DNA from: Aeoliella mucimassa
GTDB lineage: Bacteria > Planctomycetota > Planctomycetia > Pirellulales > Lacipirellulaceae
DNA: 64,000 bases
Direction: 5' to 3'
NCBI RefSeq assembly: GCF_007748035.1
Contig: NZ_CP036278.1
Location: forward strand, 5,022,001 to 5,086,000
Shown here piece by piece: positions 50,299 to 61,652 of the stretch; within the stretch, counting starts at the first letter, position 1; each line of letters begins with the position of its first letter. The position numbers and the translations under genes are program-made. The notes beneath the pieces are model-generated. The model did no database searches, had not been told where the DNA came from, and saw only the letters and a program-made list of their open reading frames with translations.

Positions 50299-50390
50299 GG
50301 AAGTTAGCTCAACAAAGTTACAAACTTCGACAGCAACTAATGGGAAGTTAAAAGTGTGCTGTTATTACTGCCGAAGCAATGACTACCGAC

Positions 50391-53300
50391 TTATCCGATA
50401 GAACTCTCCTCGTATTGAGCGACGGTGCTCGGAGCGACCGAACATATCGCATTTGTCGCCTGAAGTAGTTCTTGCACATCAATTGGTTTGGCGAGGCAGC
50501 CTTCCATGCCAGCCTCTTTACAACGTTGCCAGAAATCCGCACTGGCGTGAGCCGAGAGGGCAAAGATCGGCACCCTCGGCCGTGGATTCGCTTCTTCGTA
50601 TTCGCGTATCTTCTCCGTTGCTTGGAAACCATCGAGTTCCGGCATCTCGATGTCCATAAGCACCAGATCAAACGACTGAACGATAAACGCGTCGTAGGCC
50701 AACTGCCCGTTGTCGGCCAAGGTAACCTCGTGACCGAGTAGTTCGAGCATGCCTTTGGCGACCGCCTGATTTACAGGGCTATCATCCGCCACCAAAATGC
50801 TCAGCGGTTGGGCACAGTCGGACTCCATGTTATTCGTGCTGAATTGCTCTTTCTTCGATTCTTCGCGGCAAGCGGCTACGACTTCGATCAATTCGTCGCA
50901 GTCGACGGGTTTCATCACGGTGTGATCGATATTTAGCGTGCGACAGAGTTCCACCACCTCCACATTGCCCAGTGGCAGCAATGCCACGATTGGCAGCGAC
51001 GACGATTGAGCCTGACTCAGAATCGACTCCACCGCTTCAAGATCGCTGAGTTGCTCGGCGGTCACATCGATCAGCAGCATGTCGGCATCTGCGACATCGG
51101 CAAAGAGATCTTGCGATCGAGCGTTAGTCGCAGAACAGACTAGTTGCTTGACCACTTGTCCGCCTATTTGGTTTACCTGCGAAGCAGCGATGTCGGCCGT
51201 GAATGTGCTATCGGAGACCACGGCCACATTCCAACCATTGACGCTTGGCGACCTTGTTGAATCGCCTTCGACTTCGACCGTATCGAAGGGAAGTCGGGCG
51301 TGGAAACAACTGCCGACGCCAACTTCGCTGTCGAGCCACATCTCGCCTCCCATCAGCGAAGTGAGCTGCTGGGTAATCGATAAACCTAATCCGGTACCAC
51401 CATACTTGCGGGTGGTGGAGCTATCTTCCTGGCGGAAGGCCTCGAAGATGTCATTGAGCCGATCCTTGGCAATACCGACACCGGTGTCCTGCACATGGCA
51501 CACCAGCGTACAACCCGTATGGCGGGTCGATTCTACTTCAATCGAAACGGAGACGTGTCCCTTCTCCGTGAACTTCACTGCATTGCTGATGAGATTCACG
51601 ATGATCTGACGCACGCGATTTGGATCGCCTAGCAGATGATCAGGCACCGCAGGATCGACCTGGCAAACCAGTTCGATACCTTTACCGAATGCGGCAACCG
51701 CCATCAACCGCGCTGCGTCAACTACGACTTTATGCAAGCTAAACTCGATACGCTCCAAATCCATCCGACCGGCTTCGATCTTGGAGAGATCGAGGATGTC
51801 GTTTAACAACGACAACAGCGCATTGCCCGACTGCTTTACTGTGCAGAGGTAATTTCGCTGCTGATTGTCGAGTGGGGTGTTGAGCACTAACTCGGTCATG
51901 CCGAGCACGCCATTCATCGGCGTGCGAATTTCATGGCTCATGGTTGCCAGGAATCGGCTCTTCGCCTCGTTGGCCTGATCAGCGGCCACTTTGGCCGCAC
52001 GCAGTTCGTCTCGTGTATTCAACAGCTCGCGAGCGGTTCTTTCGAGTTCCTTGTTCGAGATCGCCAACTCGGCGGCCCGTGATTCGGCCGCAGCGGTTCG
52101 CTCGGCAACCCGTTCTTCCAGGGTGATGTTCAAGTCTTGCAGTTGAGCGAACCCTTCGGCGTTCTCCAGTGCCGCGCCAGTGATCGTGGCAATGAACTCC
52201 GCCAGGCGAGCTTCGTCGGGACCAAACAAACCTCGAATACCTGAGTGAGCGACGTAGAGCAATAGCTCCACGTTACCTCGCACGTAGATCGGTACACACA
52301 GTTCAGAGAACGCCGTTTCTTCGGCTGCAGCGATTTCGTCGGGGGTCGAATCAATATCGCCGGTACGCATCACGTTGCCGGTCTGAATGGCCTGCTCGGC
52401 GATTTGGATCGCAATCGTTCCAGGACGATCGATCGAACAGTGCTTCCAGCCTACTTCGCCATTTCGAGAAACGGGAATCACGTGACACACCTCGCCCCGC
52501 AACATATGCAGAGCAGCACTTCGCGCGTGTGAGTGAATGTTCTCCGGCAGCAACGACGAAGCGATCGCGCGGCCTGCGTCGAGCACGGTATCGAATCGAT
52601 CGATGAGCGAAAGGCTTAACTCTGGCCCTTGGTTACTTGTCGACTCGGTCGACAACGAGTCGTTTTGCGACTCGGCCAGAATGCGACGGGCTTGTCGTTC
52701 GAATTGCCCTGCTTCGTGCCAACCGGCCTCGTGACCGATACGCGAAGCTGCCAGCAACGTTTCGGCTTTCTGCAAGGTTTGCTGCAACTTCTCAGCACAT
52801 GCAATGGCTAGATGGAACGCCCGTTTGCCTTTGGCAAGCTTACCCCGCATGCAGAGCACAAGGCCCAACTCGCGGTAAGCGTGTGGCAAGTCGTTCTTGC
52901 AAACCATGCCCGCCCGCCCGGCTGCCCGGGCGTAGCGTTCGGCCTTTTTCAGGCATTCTTCACGATAGAACGGAGTCGCTCCTGAACTGGTCTCGGCAGC
53001 CACTCGTAACGCAGTGGCTCCCCAAGCGTACGGTGCAATGGTATACGCGTTTTGTACGCCCGCTTCGGAGGTTACCTTCAATGCTCGGTCGAACACCTCG
53101 ATGGCTTCGGACGTTTTACCGTCGGCCAGCAGGCAGACACCCTCGGCCAGCAATACCTGGCTGGCACCTTGAGCATCGCTTCGTTCCCGCTGCGATTCGA
53201 CCCGCATCATGTCTTTCGGCACGCGGCCGTTTGAGGCCCGCGCCCACACGTCGAGAATGATACCCGACGCTTGTTGGTCGCCAGTTTCGAGGCCCGATTT

Positions 53301-56300
53301 TCGATTGACCTTCGATTCCTCAATCGCACCGTGTAACTCCCCGAGATAATACATGCTGGCCGCAATCTGGTAGCGTGCCATATGGATTTGCCAATAGTCG
53401 CCCATCCGTTCGAGGATACGAATGGCCGCCCGACAGCTATCAATACATTCACGATAGCGCGAAGCGGCAAATAGCGTGATACCAAGGAACACGAGCGATT
53501 GACCGCGTCCCCAAGTGTCGTTTAGTTCGTCGCGCATCTTGATGCCGCGTTTCGCGTAGCGAACCGCTCGGCTGAAGTAGCCCACCACGGTCATCGCTGG
53601 GCCATGCTCCGAGTAGGCCTGAGCTAACGCCTCACTGGGCATGTACTTTTCGCCCATGTTAATATTGCGCAGGTGCGACCAGAGCATCAGCATCTGCTGC
53701 TTGGAATACCAGCATCCATGAGCCATGTAGCTAAGCAGACGCATCGTAAGTCGTTCCGACCGATCCGGCTTGCGGCGAATCCGATGCAAGAACACTACGG
53801 GAAACCAGGTATGTAGTGTTTGGACGACGACTTCCCACAGCACCATGAACAACAGCGAAATCACTCGCCGAGGAACATAGTATCCCTGCAAACGCAAAGC
53901 AGCGTCGAAACTCTGAATCGCGGCGGCCATCTCGCCCCGTTTGAAATAGAGTTCACCAATTTTCGCACGAATTTGAGCCTGGGGAAAACCAGGCTCTGCC
54001 AGCGGAGCGGCATCCTCGAACCACCGATCAGCCTCTTCGTAACGGCCTCGCAACATGAGCACGTCGCCGAGACCTTCCATGATCTGGTGTCGCTCGGCGT
54101 TCGTGGTAGCTCCGCGAAGGGCGATTTCGTATTGCTGTTCGGCTACGTCCAGTGCGTATTGCGCTCGCGCTTGCTCGGCCGCTTCGGTCGCAAAAGGAAA
54201 TGCCGACCGCGACTCGTCCCCCGCATCAAAGTGGTAAGCAACATCAGCAACTCGATCTGGAAACTCTTCCAAGAGGTATCGAGCGGCTGCCAGATGATAC
54301 GAGGCGCGTGTTTCATGATCGAGCCCCGTTAGCAACGTGGAACGAATCTTGTCGTGAAAGAACACGCAGTCCGATCCGTTGGGGCGCAACCACACCAGAT
54401 GACGTGTCTTCACGTCTTCGAGGGCTTCGATAAAGGCAGTCGGCGTCAAGTCGGACAGTTGCAATGCGGTATGCAAATCGAACTGTTTGCCAAGTATTGC
54501 ACCTACGGATAGAAGGTGTAGCGATCGAGGAGGCAGCAACTGCAGACGACGCGCCAAGAACGACCCCGCCTGCGACGACGATCCCGCATCGGCCAAGGCC
54601 TCTTCATCCACTACCCATCCTGATTCGCCCGGCACCAATGCTTGACACTCTACCAACCCACGCAACACGGCCGACGCCATGAACGGGCTGCCAGCTGCCA
54701 GGCGATTGACAGTGGTCACGACTTGTTCGGGTAGCTCGCCGGCCATCGAGAACGCCAGCTGGCGAATCTCGCTGGGAGTGAGCGGGTTAAGGCGGATCGT
54801 GGTTCGCACGTCGACCGCCCGCAATAGGTGATCTTCCGGAATTTCTTCCGACCGGTAAGCGAGCGACACCAATAGCGTACACGGACCGCGGAACGAAGCC
54901 GAGGAGAAACGCCGCAGCAATTTGTAAGTTAGTTCGTCCGCCCACTGGCAATCGTCGAGCAGCAACAGTGTCGGCTTTCCGAGATGGCCGAGCGACTCGA
55001 GAAACAGCACGAGAGCTTCCAGCGTACGAGCTTCACCAGTTTCTTCAGGAGCAACCCATTGTTCGTCGTAGGCCAATACGGTTTGCAGTTCAGGCAGGGC
55101 TGAAACCACGGTCTGCAAGCGGTCGCCCAACAATGCGGTGAGCGTACTGCGCAGCTTTGGATCGCTGGCGATCTCGGCAAGCAATCCATCTACGACACCA
55201 TCAAGTAGTCGGAATGGCGTCGAGGAAACCTCGTTCGCACCGATTCCCCGCAGTACTCGGAAACCTTGCTTGGATGCGTGGCGGAGCATTTCGGCAAGCA
55301 GTCGCGACTTTCCCGAGCCCGACTCGCCTTCGATCGACACTAGAACCTTCCGACCGTTCTCGGCATCGTCCATCGCTTCCGTTAAGGTGGTCATCTGCTC
55401 GGAGCGTCCGACAAAAGCGGGCTCCGTTAGCGTATCGCGACGGTCACGCGATCCCAAAACAATGTTCGAATTCGACTCTGGCGACTCCAGGTGCTTGGAA
55501 ATCGCCTCGAGATCCACCAGCGCGGCAACCGCTGTTTGGTAACGATCGCACGGATCCTTACGCAACAAGCGCTGGATGAAATTGTCGAGCACAATCGGCA
55601 CGTCGTTCTTGGCACCAGCAATATCAGGCACAGGGTCGGTAAGATGCTTGAACAACACCGAGCCAACCGTGTCGCCATCGAAAGGTGGCTTGCCGGTCAC
55701 GCAGCAAAAGAGGATAGCGCCTAAGCTATAGAGATCGGACGATGAGGAGACGCTACAGTCAATCGACCCCGCCTGTTCGGGCGAGGCGTATCTGGCCACT
55801 TCCAATGGCTGCAACTTCAGTGGAGTATCCGGCTCAACGGTCAAAGCCAGTCCATAGTCGGTAAGTTGCACCTGGCGAAGGTCTCGGCCTGCTTCGCAAT
55901 AAATGCTCTCTGGCCTGAGATTCCGATGCAGTACCTTGGCAGCATGCAGATCACGCAACCCCGCTAACACGCTGCGCGCTAAGTCGATCGTTTCGGCAAC
56001 CCCCAAAGGTCCTTGCTTCAACCGGCTATGAAGCGTCGCACCAGTGCAGGCCTCGTAAGCAAGAAAATAGTCGACTCCATCGGTTCCGGAATCGATTCGC
56101 TTAGCGAGAAACGGACTACTGGAGTCTTGCAAGACGCTGGTTTCGTAGTCCAGTCGCATCTGCACCGCGTTGGTGAGCATCGTTTCGGGAACGAGCTTCA
56201 GGGTCACCGACCTGTTGGTTGCCGAATCGAGGGCGGAATAGTACGTCGCCCCTTGTCGATTGGCTAAGAGCGACTTTAAGTGAAAGCGTCCCCCGACGCA

Positions 56301-56462
56301 TCTCTGCACCCCTTCGGCTGCAGCGCTAAACGAAACTTGTTCTTCGCTGTAATGCGACTCCGGCATCGACGCACAACTGGTGTATGAATGAAACTTATCC
56401 AACCCAAACGTGTAATCACTTGCTCTCCTCTTCGACAACAGGCCTTCGATTTCACGCGGCAT
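50391..56462 (-). CDS. Trifunctional protein: (pseudo)kinase, AAA/TPR, GAF, histidine kinase, receiver
   Basis: A 2023-residue signalling protein. Residues about 58-330 are a Ser/Thr-kinase-like domain (Lys89 in VTLKLV; HRNLRP at 179-184; DYG at 202-204), in which the usual catalytic Asp of HRD is Asn. An AAA/NACHT-like ATPase follows ([15 protein letters not shown], about 380; [12 protein letters not shown]), then TPR-like helices. Next come a GAF domain (about 1290-1440), a coiled coil, and a histidine kinase ([14 protein letters not shown], about 1510; ATPase boxes to about 1740). A degenerate receiver and an intact receiver ([19 protein letters not shown], about 1890-2010) complete it. 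The start at 56462 is provisional; ATG 56366 is possible. Confidence 0.88.
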   Translation of the reverse strand: MPREIEGLLSKRRASDYTFGLDKFHSYTSCASMPESHYSEEQVSFSAAAEGVQRCVGGRFHLKSLLANRQGATYYSALDSATNRSVTLKLVPETMLTNAVQMRLDYETSVLQDSSSPFLAKRIDSGTDGVDYFLAYEACTGATLHSRLKQGPLGVAETIDLARSVLAGLRDLHAAKVLHRNLRPESIYCEAGRDLRQVQLTDYGLALTVEPDTPLKLQPLEVARYASPEQAGSIDCSVSSSSDLYSLGAILFCCVTGKPPFDGDTVGSVLFKHLTDPVPDIAGAKNDVPIVLDNFIQRLLRKDPCDRYQTAVAALVDLEAISKHLESPESNSNIVLGSRDRRDTLTEPAFVGRSEQMTTLTEAMDDAENGRKVLVSIEGESGSGKSRLLAEMLRHASKQGFRVLRGIGANEVSSTPFRLLDGVVDGLLAEIASDPKLRSTLTALLGDRLQTVVSALPELQTVLAYDEQWVAPEETGEARTLEALVLFLESLGHLGKPTLLLLDDCQWADELTYKLLRRFSSASFRGPCTLLVSLAYRSEEIPEDHLLRAVDVRTTIRLNPLTPSEIRQLAFSMAGELPEQVVTTVNRLAAGSPFMASAVLRGLVECQALVPGESGWVVDEEALADAGSSSQAGSFLARRLQLLPPRSLHLLSVGAILGKQFDLHTALQLSDLTPTAFIEALEDVKTRHLVWLRPNGSDCVFFHDKIRSTLLTGLDHETRASYHLAAARYLLEEFPDRVADVAYHFDAGDESRSAFPFATEAAEQARAQYALDVAEQQYEIALRGATTNAERHQIMEGLGDVLMLRGRYEEADRWFEDAAPLAEPGFPQAQIRAKIGELYFKRGEMAAAIQSFDAALRLQGYYVPRRVISLLFMVLWEVVVQTLHTWFPVVFLHRIRRKPDRSERLTMRLLSYMAHGCWYSKQQMLMLWSHLRNINMGEKYMPSEALAQAYSEHGPAMTVVGYFSRAVRYAKRGIKMRDELNDTWGRGQSLVFLGITLFAASRYRECIDSCRAAIRILERMGDYWQIHMARYQIAASMYYLGELHGAIEESKVNRKSGLETGDQQASGIILDVWARASNGRVPKDMMRVESQRERSDAQGASQVLLAEGVCLLADGKTSEAIEVFDRALKVTSEAGVQNAYTIAPYAWGATALRVAAETSSGATPFYREECLKKAERYARAAGRAGMVCKNDLPHAYRELGLVLCMRGKLAKGKRAFHLAIACAEKLQQTLQKAETLLAASRIGHEAGWHEAGQFERQARRILAESQNDSLSTESTSNQGPELSLSLIDRFDTVLDAGRAIASSLLPENIHSHARSAALHMLRGEVCHVIPVSRNGEVGWKHCSIDRPGTIAIQIAEQAIQTGNVMRTGDIDSTPDEIAAAEETAFSELCVPIYVRGNVELLLYVAHSGIRGLFGPDEARLAEFIATITGAALENAEGFAQLQDLNITLEERVAERTAAAESRAAELAISNKELERTARELLNTRDELRAAKVAADQANEAKSRFLATMSHEIRTPMNGVLGMTELVLNTPLDNQQRNYLCTVKQSGNALLSLLNDILDLSKIEAGRMDLERIEFSLHKVVVDAARLMAVAAFGKGIELVCQVDPAVPDHLLGDPNRVRQIIVNLISNAVKFTEKGHVSVSIEVESTRHTGCTLVCHVQDTGVGIAKDRLNDIFEAFRQEDSSTTRKYGGTGLGLSITQQLTSLMGGEMWLDSEVGVGSCFHARLPFDTVEVEGDSTRSPSVNGWNVAVVSDSTFTADIAASQVNQIGGQVVKQLVCSATNARSQDLFADVADADMLLIDVTAEQLSDLEAVESILSQAQSSSLPIVALLPLGNVEVVELCRTLNIDHTVMKPVDCDELIEVVAACREESKKEQFSTNNMESDCAQPLSILVADDSPVNQAVAKGMLELLGHEVTLADNGQLAYDAFIVQSFDLVLMDIEMPELDGFQATEKIREYEEANPRPRVPIFALSAHASADFWQRCKEAGMEGCLAKPIDVQELLQATNAICSVAPSTVAQYEESSIG

Positions 56463-56877
56463 CCCAAGGCGAACCTTTCTCTCGTGAAAGAGGATCGCTT
56501 TGGCATCTTGCTAGAAACGTGCAGGAAGAGGGTTGCTAGAAAAGCCTACGTCACCGCTGCAGGATGATGCGGAGTATCCCGAACTTGACAACAATTTGAG
56601 TGTTAGCGTGATTACTGCATTCGATTGCACGGTGACTCTCTGTCTCGAACAGTCCACCAGAAAGGGTGGTATCGATTGCACCTACCCCCTCTGCAGTACT
56701 GTAAAAGTAGTCCGATTGTACGAATGAATCCAATGGAATGAACGAAGTTCAACAGAATCGAATAGGTTTCTTCTGTGATTTGTAATTAGACTGTCTATCA
56801 TATTCCGATATCGCCTTCCCTTCTCCTTTGAACCGCCTCGCATTGTTTCGTACTCTGCTTTGAGCAGGAACTTCTGA
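56463..56877. other. Divergent intergenic region
   Basis: About 415 bases between the hybrid kinase and the methyltransferase fusion, relatively AT-rich, presumably carrying both promoters. No gene or notable repeat was seen. Confidence 0.5.
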
Positions 56878-58407
56878 ATGATGAAAAGTCTCGACGATGG
56901 CTCCAGAGCAGCCTCCGCTTTGTTTGAAATTGATTGGTCCGAGGATTTCGCCTGCCGTACGAACCCTCCGATGTTCACCGCGTTTCTTCGCGAACAAGTT
57001 CCGGTACTCGAGTATGTCGACTGGAAGATCACTGCGGTTCGACCTGGTGAGGTAGAAACCGTACTACCATTGAATCCCAACTCGACGAACCAACACTTCA
57101 CTCACCAGGCCGCACTCATCGTGTTGTCGGCCGACTATTCCGGTGGGGCTGCGTTGGCTTCGCTGTTTTTAGGTTGGCCGGTCATCGGCGTGCACCCGGT
57201 CGATTCGCAGAAGTCGGTCTCGATGTGGCTGCTCAAGGCCGAGATGAAATACGTCCGACCCAGCACTGGCGACCTTACCGTAAAGGCCTCGGTCGACAGC
57301 GATCGTCACGAACGCATTCAGAAGCGTTTTCTCCAGGGAAAACCGGTGATTGAGACCATCACCATGCAGTTCATGAATGGCGACGAATTAATTGCCGAAG
57401 GTACCTGCACGTACTTTGCGCGTCAGTCGACTGCGCTGCAGACCAACGGCATTAACAACGGCAAAATTAACTCACTGTACGCGCTGAAGCTTACGTCGTC
57501 GGCCGAGATGATCGCTGGTGTACGTGCGCAAGAGAATGGTACGTTGTTCTCGGATCCCTACGCCGAGACCATGGCCGGACAACACGGCGTCGCCGTGGCT
57601 TCGCGTTTCTGTCAGCGGACTCCCCAGTTGGGCCCCATGGTCGCCGCCCGCACCCGGCACCTCGACGAACTGATGCATCGCTTTATGCAAAGCGGTGGCC
57701 GGCACATCGTGAACATTGGTGTTGGCTGGGACATGCGTCTCTTCCGACTCAATCCCCCCGAGGGTACCACGTTCTACGAGTTAGATTTTCCGTCGACTCT
57801 CGACGAGCGAACCGTTCGTTTGGAAAAGAACAATTTCAAAATCCCCAAGGGCATCGCCCGCGTGCCGCTGCCAATTGACTTGCGGTGCATGACCTTGCCC
57901 GACGTACTCGACGGAGTCGTCCCCAAAGACGAACCCATACTGTTCGTTTGGGAAGGGATGAGCATGTACTTCGAGGAGCCCGATACATTGCGGATTCTCG
58001 GCGAGATCAAGTCGATGCTGACGCACTCCGATAGCATGTTGTGGTTCGACCTTGTCGATCGCGAACCAGTTGTGAATCCCGCGGCCTTCCCTGAGAGCAT
58101 TCAGAACTTCATGCATGGCATGCAGATTCTCGGCGAGCCCTTTGTGTTTGGCAGCGATGCCCCACAAGAATTGCTCGAGAAAGCCGGGCTGCGATGCCTG
58201 GATGTGGTGACCTCGGATGTCTACTTCCCCGAGACCACCGATCCTTTGTTCTCGATTTATCAGTTCTGCACCGCTGCAGGAGCTGCTACCGAGACGCATC
58301 ACGTGCCCAAGGCATTCCGTCGCCCCGACTTGCCGCACAAGGTACCAACGGTACCTCGTGGTCAGGTGGTGGTCGACAACTCACAATCCTCGGCGTCGAC
58401 CTCGTAA
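56878..58407 (+). CDS. Hotdog (DUF4442-like) domain fused to an LCM-type SAM methyltransferase
   Basis: The 509-residue protein has two parts. Residues about 30-190 form a thioesterase-like hotdog domain (NQHFTHQAALIVLSADYSGG, MKYVRPSTGDLTVKASVDSD), as in DUF4442 proteins that bind acyl thioesters. Residues about 200-490 are a leucine-carboxyl-methyltransferase-like domain (IAGVRAQENGTLFSDPYAET, VNIGVGWDMRLFRL, VWEGMSMYFEEPDTLRIL). The LCM group O-methylates small molecules and polyketides. The fusion suggests methylation of an acyl carrier or CoA-bound substrate. The substrate is unknown and no biosynthetic cluster is adjacent. Confidence 0.8.
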   Translation: MMKSLDDGSRAASALFEIDWSEDFACRTNPPMFTAFLREQVPVLEYVDWKITAVRPGEVETVLPLNPNSTNQHFTHQAALIVLSADYSGGAALASLFLGWPVIGVHPVDSQKSVSMWLLKAEMKYVRPSTGDLTVKASVDSDRHERIQKRFLQGKPVIETITMQFMNGDELIAEGTCTYFARQSTALQTNGINNGKINSLYALKLTSSAEMIAGVRAQENGTLFSDPYAETMAGQHGVAVASRFCQRTPQLGPMVAARTRHLDELMHRFMQSGGRHIVNIGVGWDMRLFRLNPPEGTTFYELDFPSTLDERTVRLEKNNFKIPKGIARVPLPIDLRCMTLPDVLDGVVPKDEPILFVWEGMSMYFEEPDTLRILGEIKSMLTHSDSMLWFDLVDREPVVNPAAFPESIQNFMHGMQILGEPFVFGSDAPQELLEKAGLRCLDVVTSDVYFPETTDPLFSIYQFCTAAGAATETHHVPKAFRRPDLPHKVPTVPRGQVVVDNSQSSASTS

Positions 58408-58423
58408 TCGGCCCCACGGCATT

Positions 58424-58450
58424 ACTCAGGTCTACTCAAGCGGCCTGAGT
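58424..58450. terminator. Weak hairpin between convergent genes
   Basis: ACTCAGG and CCTGAGT pair across a 13-base loop between the stop codons of the methyltransferase fusion and the FadL-like gene. There is no T-run on either strand, so it is only a candidate bidirectional terminator. Confidence 0.35.
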
Positions 58451-58467
58451 GGTACTCATTAACGCGA

Positions 58468-59763
58468 TTAGTACGACTTCTCGCCGGTACCGAAGGTGCG
58501 GGTGAACGAGATCGAAGCTGCGTGCGACTTATTGCGATGCACGCTGTTATCGAAATCACCGCCAATAAAGTCGCTGGTTCCTACTTCGACCGTCGGTCCT
58601 ACCGAAAACATGTAGGACAGATTGACGTCCCAGTCGAACATGTGAACCCCGTAGCCAAGCGAGAATGCGTTTTCCAAAGCGCCAGGCATCCATACGTTGA
58701 TCGTTTCGGGTGGAATGGGACTCTTGTGATGGACGTAACCAGCCCGCACGATGTGCCCATTGCAGAGCCGATGCTCGATACCGACGCGAGTGGAAAGGGT
58801 GTCGCTCCAATTCAGAGGGAAGCTCTCCACGGCCACGGCAGGATAAGCCACATTGGTTGGCGAGCTTAGATTGAGAACGAATTGGTCGAAGGCGTTCGAC
58901 CAGTTGGTCCAGATCACGTCGCAAGCAATCGTCGTGCGACTGCTGAGATCTTGCTTCAAGCCTAATCCAACCGAAGCGGGCCATTTGACCTCCACGTCGG
59001 TATCGTAGGTCGTACGTCCCAGCGGCGAGGTTAGCCCGACTTCGCCATCGGCGTCGACGTCCACTTGAGCCAAGTACGAGAAGCCCATCGACGTGCTTTC
59101 GGTCAGCTGACACGAGGCACCCAACGACCAAGTGAGCCCCGCTCCCTCGACACCTAAGTCAAGCAAACCGGGCAAACCAGCAGCCGTGGGTCCCTGCAAC
59201 GTGTATGGGCCTTCGACATTCACGAACGAAATCGCGGGGCCAATTGTTCCACCAAACGATACGTACTCGTGACCGCAAGGCGTGTACGACGCACCGAACA
59301 GCACCTTAGTCAGCGATCCAAACGACTCGTAATGCTGGGGACCACCAAAAGGTGCAGGGCCCTCCAGGTTATAGATCGAACCAAACCCAGTCGGCGTGTA
59401 GATACCAAAGCCGGAGGTCCACTGCTGGTTGAGCCGCTTGATGTAAGTGAATTCGGGCAGCGCGTACATTTGGTTCTGCGAACGCTGTTGCACATTGTCG
59501 GCATCGCCATAGTCGAACTGCGTGAACAGCGCGGTGGCACCGAGCTGTAGCATGACGTCGCCTTTCATCTGCCCCAGTGCGCCAGGGTTGTCGTGCAGCA
59601 TCGAGCCATTGTCGGCGAAGCCGAGATTCGTGCCGCCACGGCCGATGCTCACGGCCGAGACGCCATCGAGCGTAATGCCATCGCCCTGGCAACGACGTTC
59701 CATCAAAGCAGCAGCTGCCATCAGACAGCACAGCAACATCCACGACTTGATTGATCGACGCAC
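58468..59763 (-). CDS. FadL/OmpP1-type outer-membrane transport protein
   Basis: GTG 59763 is chosen because AGGGGG lies six bases before it, and the protein then starts with a signal peptide (VRRSIKSWMLLCCLMAAAAL). The mature protein has the FadL hatch-like start (SAVSIGRGGTNLGFADNGS and NPGALGQMKGD) and a beta-barrel. The barrel shows FGIYTPTGFGSIYN, LGASCQLTESTSMGFSYLAQ and a C-terminal aromatic pattern ending SISFTRTFGTGEKSY. It probably carries hydrophobic substrates such as fatty acids across the outer membrane. Confidence 0.82.
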   Translation of the reverse strand: MRRSIKSWMLLCCLMAAAALMERRCQGDGITLDGVSAVSIGRGGTNLGFADNGSMLHDNPGALGQMKGDVMLQLGATALFTQFDYGDADNVQQRSQNQMYALPEFTYIKRLNQQWTSGFGIYTPTGFGSIYNLEGPAPFGGPQHYESFGSLTKVLFGASYTPCGHEYVSFGGTIGPAISFVNVEGPYTLQGPTAAGLPGLLDLGVEGAGLTWSLGASCQLTESTSMGFSYLAQVDVDADGEVGLTSPLGRTTYDTDVEVKWPASVGLGLKQDLSSRTTIACDVIWTNWSNAFDQFVLNLSSPTNVAYPAVAVESFPLNWSDTLSTRVGIEHRLCNGHIVRAGYVHHKSPIPPETINVWMPGALENAFSLGYGVHMFDWDVNLSYMFSVGPTVEVGTSDFIGGDFDNSVHRNKSHAASISFTRTFGTGEKSY

Positions 59764-60125
59764 TTCATGCCCCCTAAGGTGAGTGATCGCCTGGCTCCAA
59801 ACCATGCTGAGTTTGGTAAGCCGGCAAACACGAAAGACACCATCAAGAAATGCGAACGGATCTGTACTCCCCTCGCGTCCACACTTCTATGGTTTCGAGC
59901 ATCGACTGGGGGCCAGATACCGCTTGATGCGATTCTAAGGCTTGTACCGAGAATCAAACGGGGGGGACGCGTTGTGCCGATCAGGCAACTTAGACAAAGA
60001 GAGGAGCTGGTACGCCCATCACGAAAGTGCAGTTGCTAGCAAAGAGCACATGCAGTTTTCTGCGGCATTTCGCTGCTAGCAGCACTGAACTAGTCTGGTT
60101 CGCAACGGCCCTGTTTGCGACAAAT
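59764..60125. other. Intergenic region, nothing recognised
   Basis: About 360 bases between the FadL-like gene start and the HD-GYP gene end. Contains no supported gene; a small minus-strand frame at 59,721-59,957 overlaps the FadL start and is unlikely. Confidence 0.5.
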
Positions 60126-61193
60126 CTAATTCGCGGCTAGCGGCTCACCGATACCGAAGAGCGATTCGGCGCTCGAGTGATTCTCGTCGGCCAGCGAGGC
60201 ATCCAAGTGATTGGACACTTCGACGAAGGCCTTCTCTTGGGCGAGGAAGGCTTCCACGATCTTTGGATCGAAGTGGGTGCCAGTCCCTTCGAGAATGATC
60301 TCTTTGGCCTTCTGCGTGCTGAACTTTTCTTTGTAAACCCGCTTCGAAGTCAGCGCATCGTACACGTCGGCCAAGGCGATCAAACGGCCGCACAGGGGAA
60401 TGTCTTCGCCACTGAGACCGTAGGGGTAGCCACTGCCATCGAACTTTTCGTGGTGGTACAGCGCGATGTCCCTAGCCATCTGCAGGTACTTGGCATCAGG
60501 AGCCACTTCCACCGCAGCGGCCAGCGTTTCGCCGCCGATCAGGGGGTGACGTTTCATGATTTCGAACTCTTCCCGCGAGAGCTTGCCAGGCTTTAGCAGC
60601 ACCGAGTCGGGGACGCCGACCTTGCCGATATCGTGCAGCGGCGACGTGAGGTACAGCATCTGCACGTAGTCGCCATCGACTTCGTCCTTGAATTCACTCC
60701 ACCCCGAGAGTTCCATCGCGAGAATCCGCCCGTACTCTCGCATCCGTTCCAGGTGCAAACCAGTTTCGTTATCGCGCGATTCGGTGAGCTTCGCGAGGGT
60801 GAACAGTAGCACGTCGCGGCTTTGCAGCGACAGCACCCGCTCGCCGGTTCGCAAGCGGACGATGAGTTCCTCCGGCTCGAATGGCTTGACGAGAAAATCG
60901 TCGGCCCCGGCCTTCAATCCCTGCACCAGATGCCCCATATCGGAATGGGAGGTAAGCAGGATGAAGAAGATGTAGCTGCTCCAATTTCGCTGACGCACTA
61001 AGCGGCAGAGTTCGTCGCCTGGCATGCCAGGCATGTCCCAGTCGGATATGACAATGCTGTACTCGCCGGTGCGAATCTGCTCGAAGCCTTCAATGCCGTC
61101 GTACTCGCAGCGAACCTCGTACCCGAAGTGCTGCAAGGTGCACTTTGCAATTTCTGCCGAGACAACGTCGTCGTCAATTACCAAGACTTTCAT
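60126..61193 (-). CDS. Response regulator with receiver and HD-GYP domains
   Basis: A 355-residue protein. The receiver (KVLVIDDDVVSAEIAKCTLQ; Asp in YSIVISDWDMPGMPG; Lys in FLVKPFEPEE) is followed by an HD-GYP domain (TSPLHDIGKVGVPDSVLLKP, KRHPLIGGETL, HHEKFDGSGYPYGLSGEDIP). The HD residues and the GYP signature are intact, so it is a predicted c-di-GMP phosphodiesterase. It follows an Hpt gene on the same strand by 30 bases, suggesting phosphorelay input. Confidence 0.92.
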   Translation of the reverse strand: MKVLVIDDDVVSAEIAKCTLQHFGYEVRCEYDGIEGFEQIRTGEYSIVISDWDMPGMPGDELCRLVRQRNWSSYIFFILLTSHSDMGHLVQGLKAGADDFLVKPFEPEELIVRLRTGERVLSLQSRDVLLFTLAKLTESRDNETGLHLERMREYGRILAMELSGWSEFKDEVDGDYVQMLYLTSPLHDIGKVGVPDSVLLKPGKLSREEFEIMKRHPLIGGETLAAAVEVAPDAKYLQMARDIALYHHEKFDGSGYPYGLSGEDIPLCGRLIALADVYDALTSKRVYKEKFSTQKAKEIILEGTGTHFDPKIVEAFLAQEKAFVEVSNHLDASLADENHSSAESLFGIGEPLAAN

Positions 61194-61223
61194 ACGAACT
61201 ACTTCGCTCTGCGAGACATGTTG

Positions 61224-61652
61224 TTATACCGACACCGCATTGCGATTGGTCATCTCGGCGCCCTCGACAGCGAACGCACCATGCTGGCTGTCGCCGGAGT
61301 TGCGATCGATCAGGTTTGTGAATTCGTTCCATTGATTGCGAAGCGATTCCACTTTTTCGCGCAAGCATCTTTCTTCTTGCGAGCGGGAAGCGTCACACAG
61401 CTCTTCGGCCGTGGAGCTCATCCGTTTGGCCGACGCGTTGGCGAAGGCACCTTTCAGACGATGGGCCACGTGATACAACTTCTCGTAGTCGGACTTGTTG
61501 AGCGATTCCTCTAACAAGGCGATATCCGCTTCGCCTCGCTCGGCAAGTAGTTCTAGAACTTGCTCGACAAACGCGACGTTACCAAGGCAACGATTTTTCA
61601 GGTCGTCGAGGTTGAGTATATCGGAGCGTTGTGAGAGTTGATCGATTAACAT
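61224..61652 (-). CDS. Hpt (histidine phosphotransfer) protein
   Basis: The start at ATG 61652 has GAAGG about seven bases upstream; the longer frame from 61712 is less likely. The 142-residue helical protein has the phosphotransfer helix HVAHRLKGAFANASAKRM, with the phosphorylated His in AHRLKG, within the Hpt four-helix bundle. It probably carries phosphate from a hybrid kinase, such as the one encoded at 50,391-56,462, to the adjacent HD-GYP response regulator. Confidence 0.85.
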   Translation of the reverse strand: MLIDQLSQRSDILNLDDLKNRCLGNVAFVEQVLELLAERGEADIALLEESLNKSDYEKLYHVAHRLKGAFANASAKRMSSTAEELCDASRSQEERCLREKVESLRNQWNEFTNLIDRNSGDSQHGAFAVEGAEMTNRNAVSV

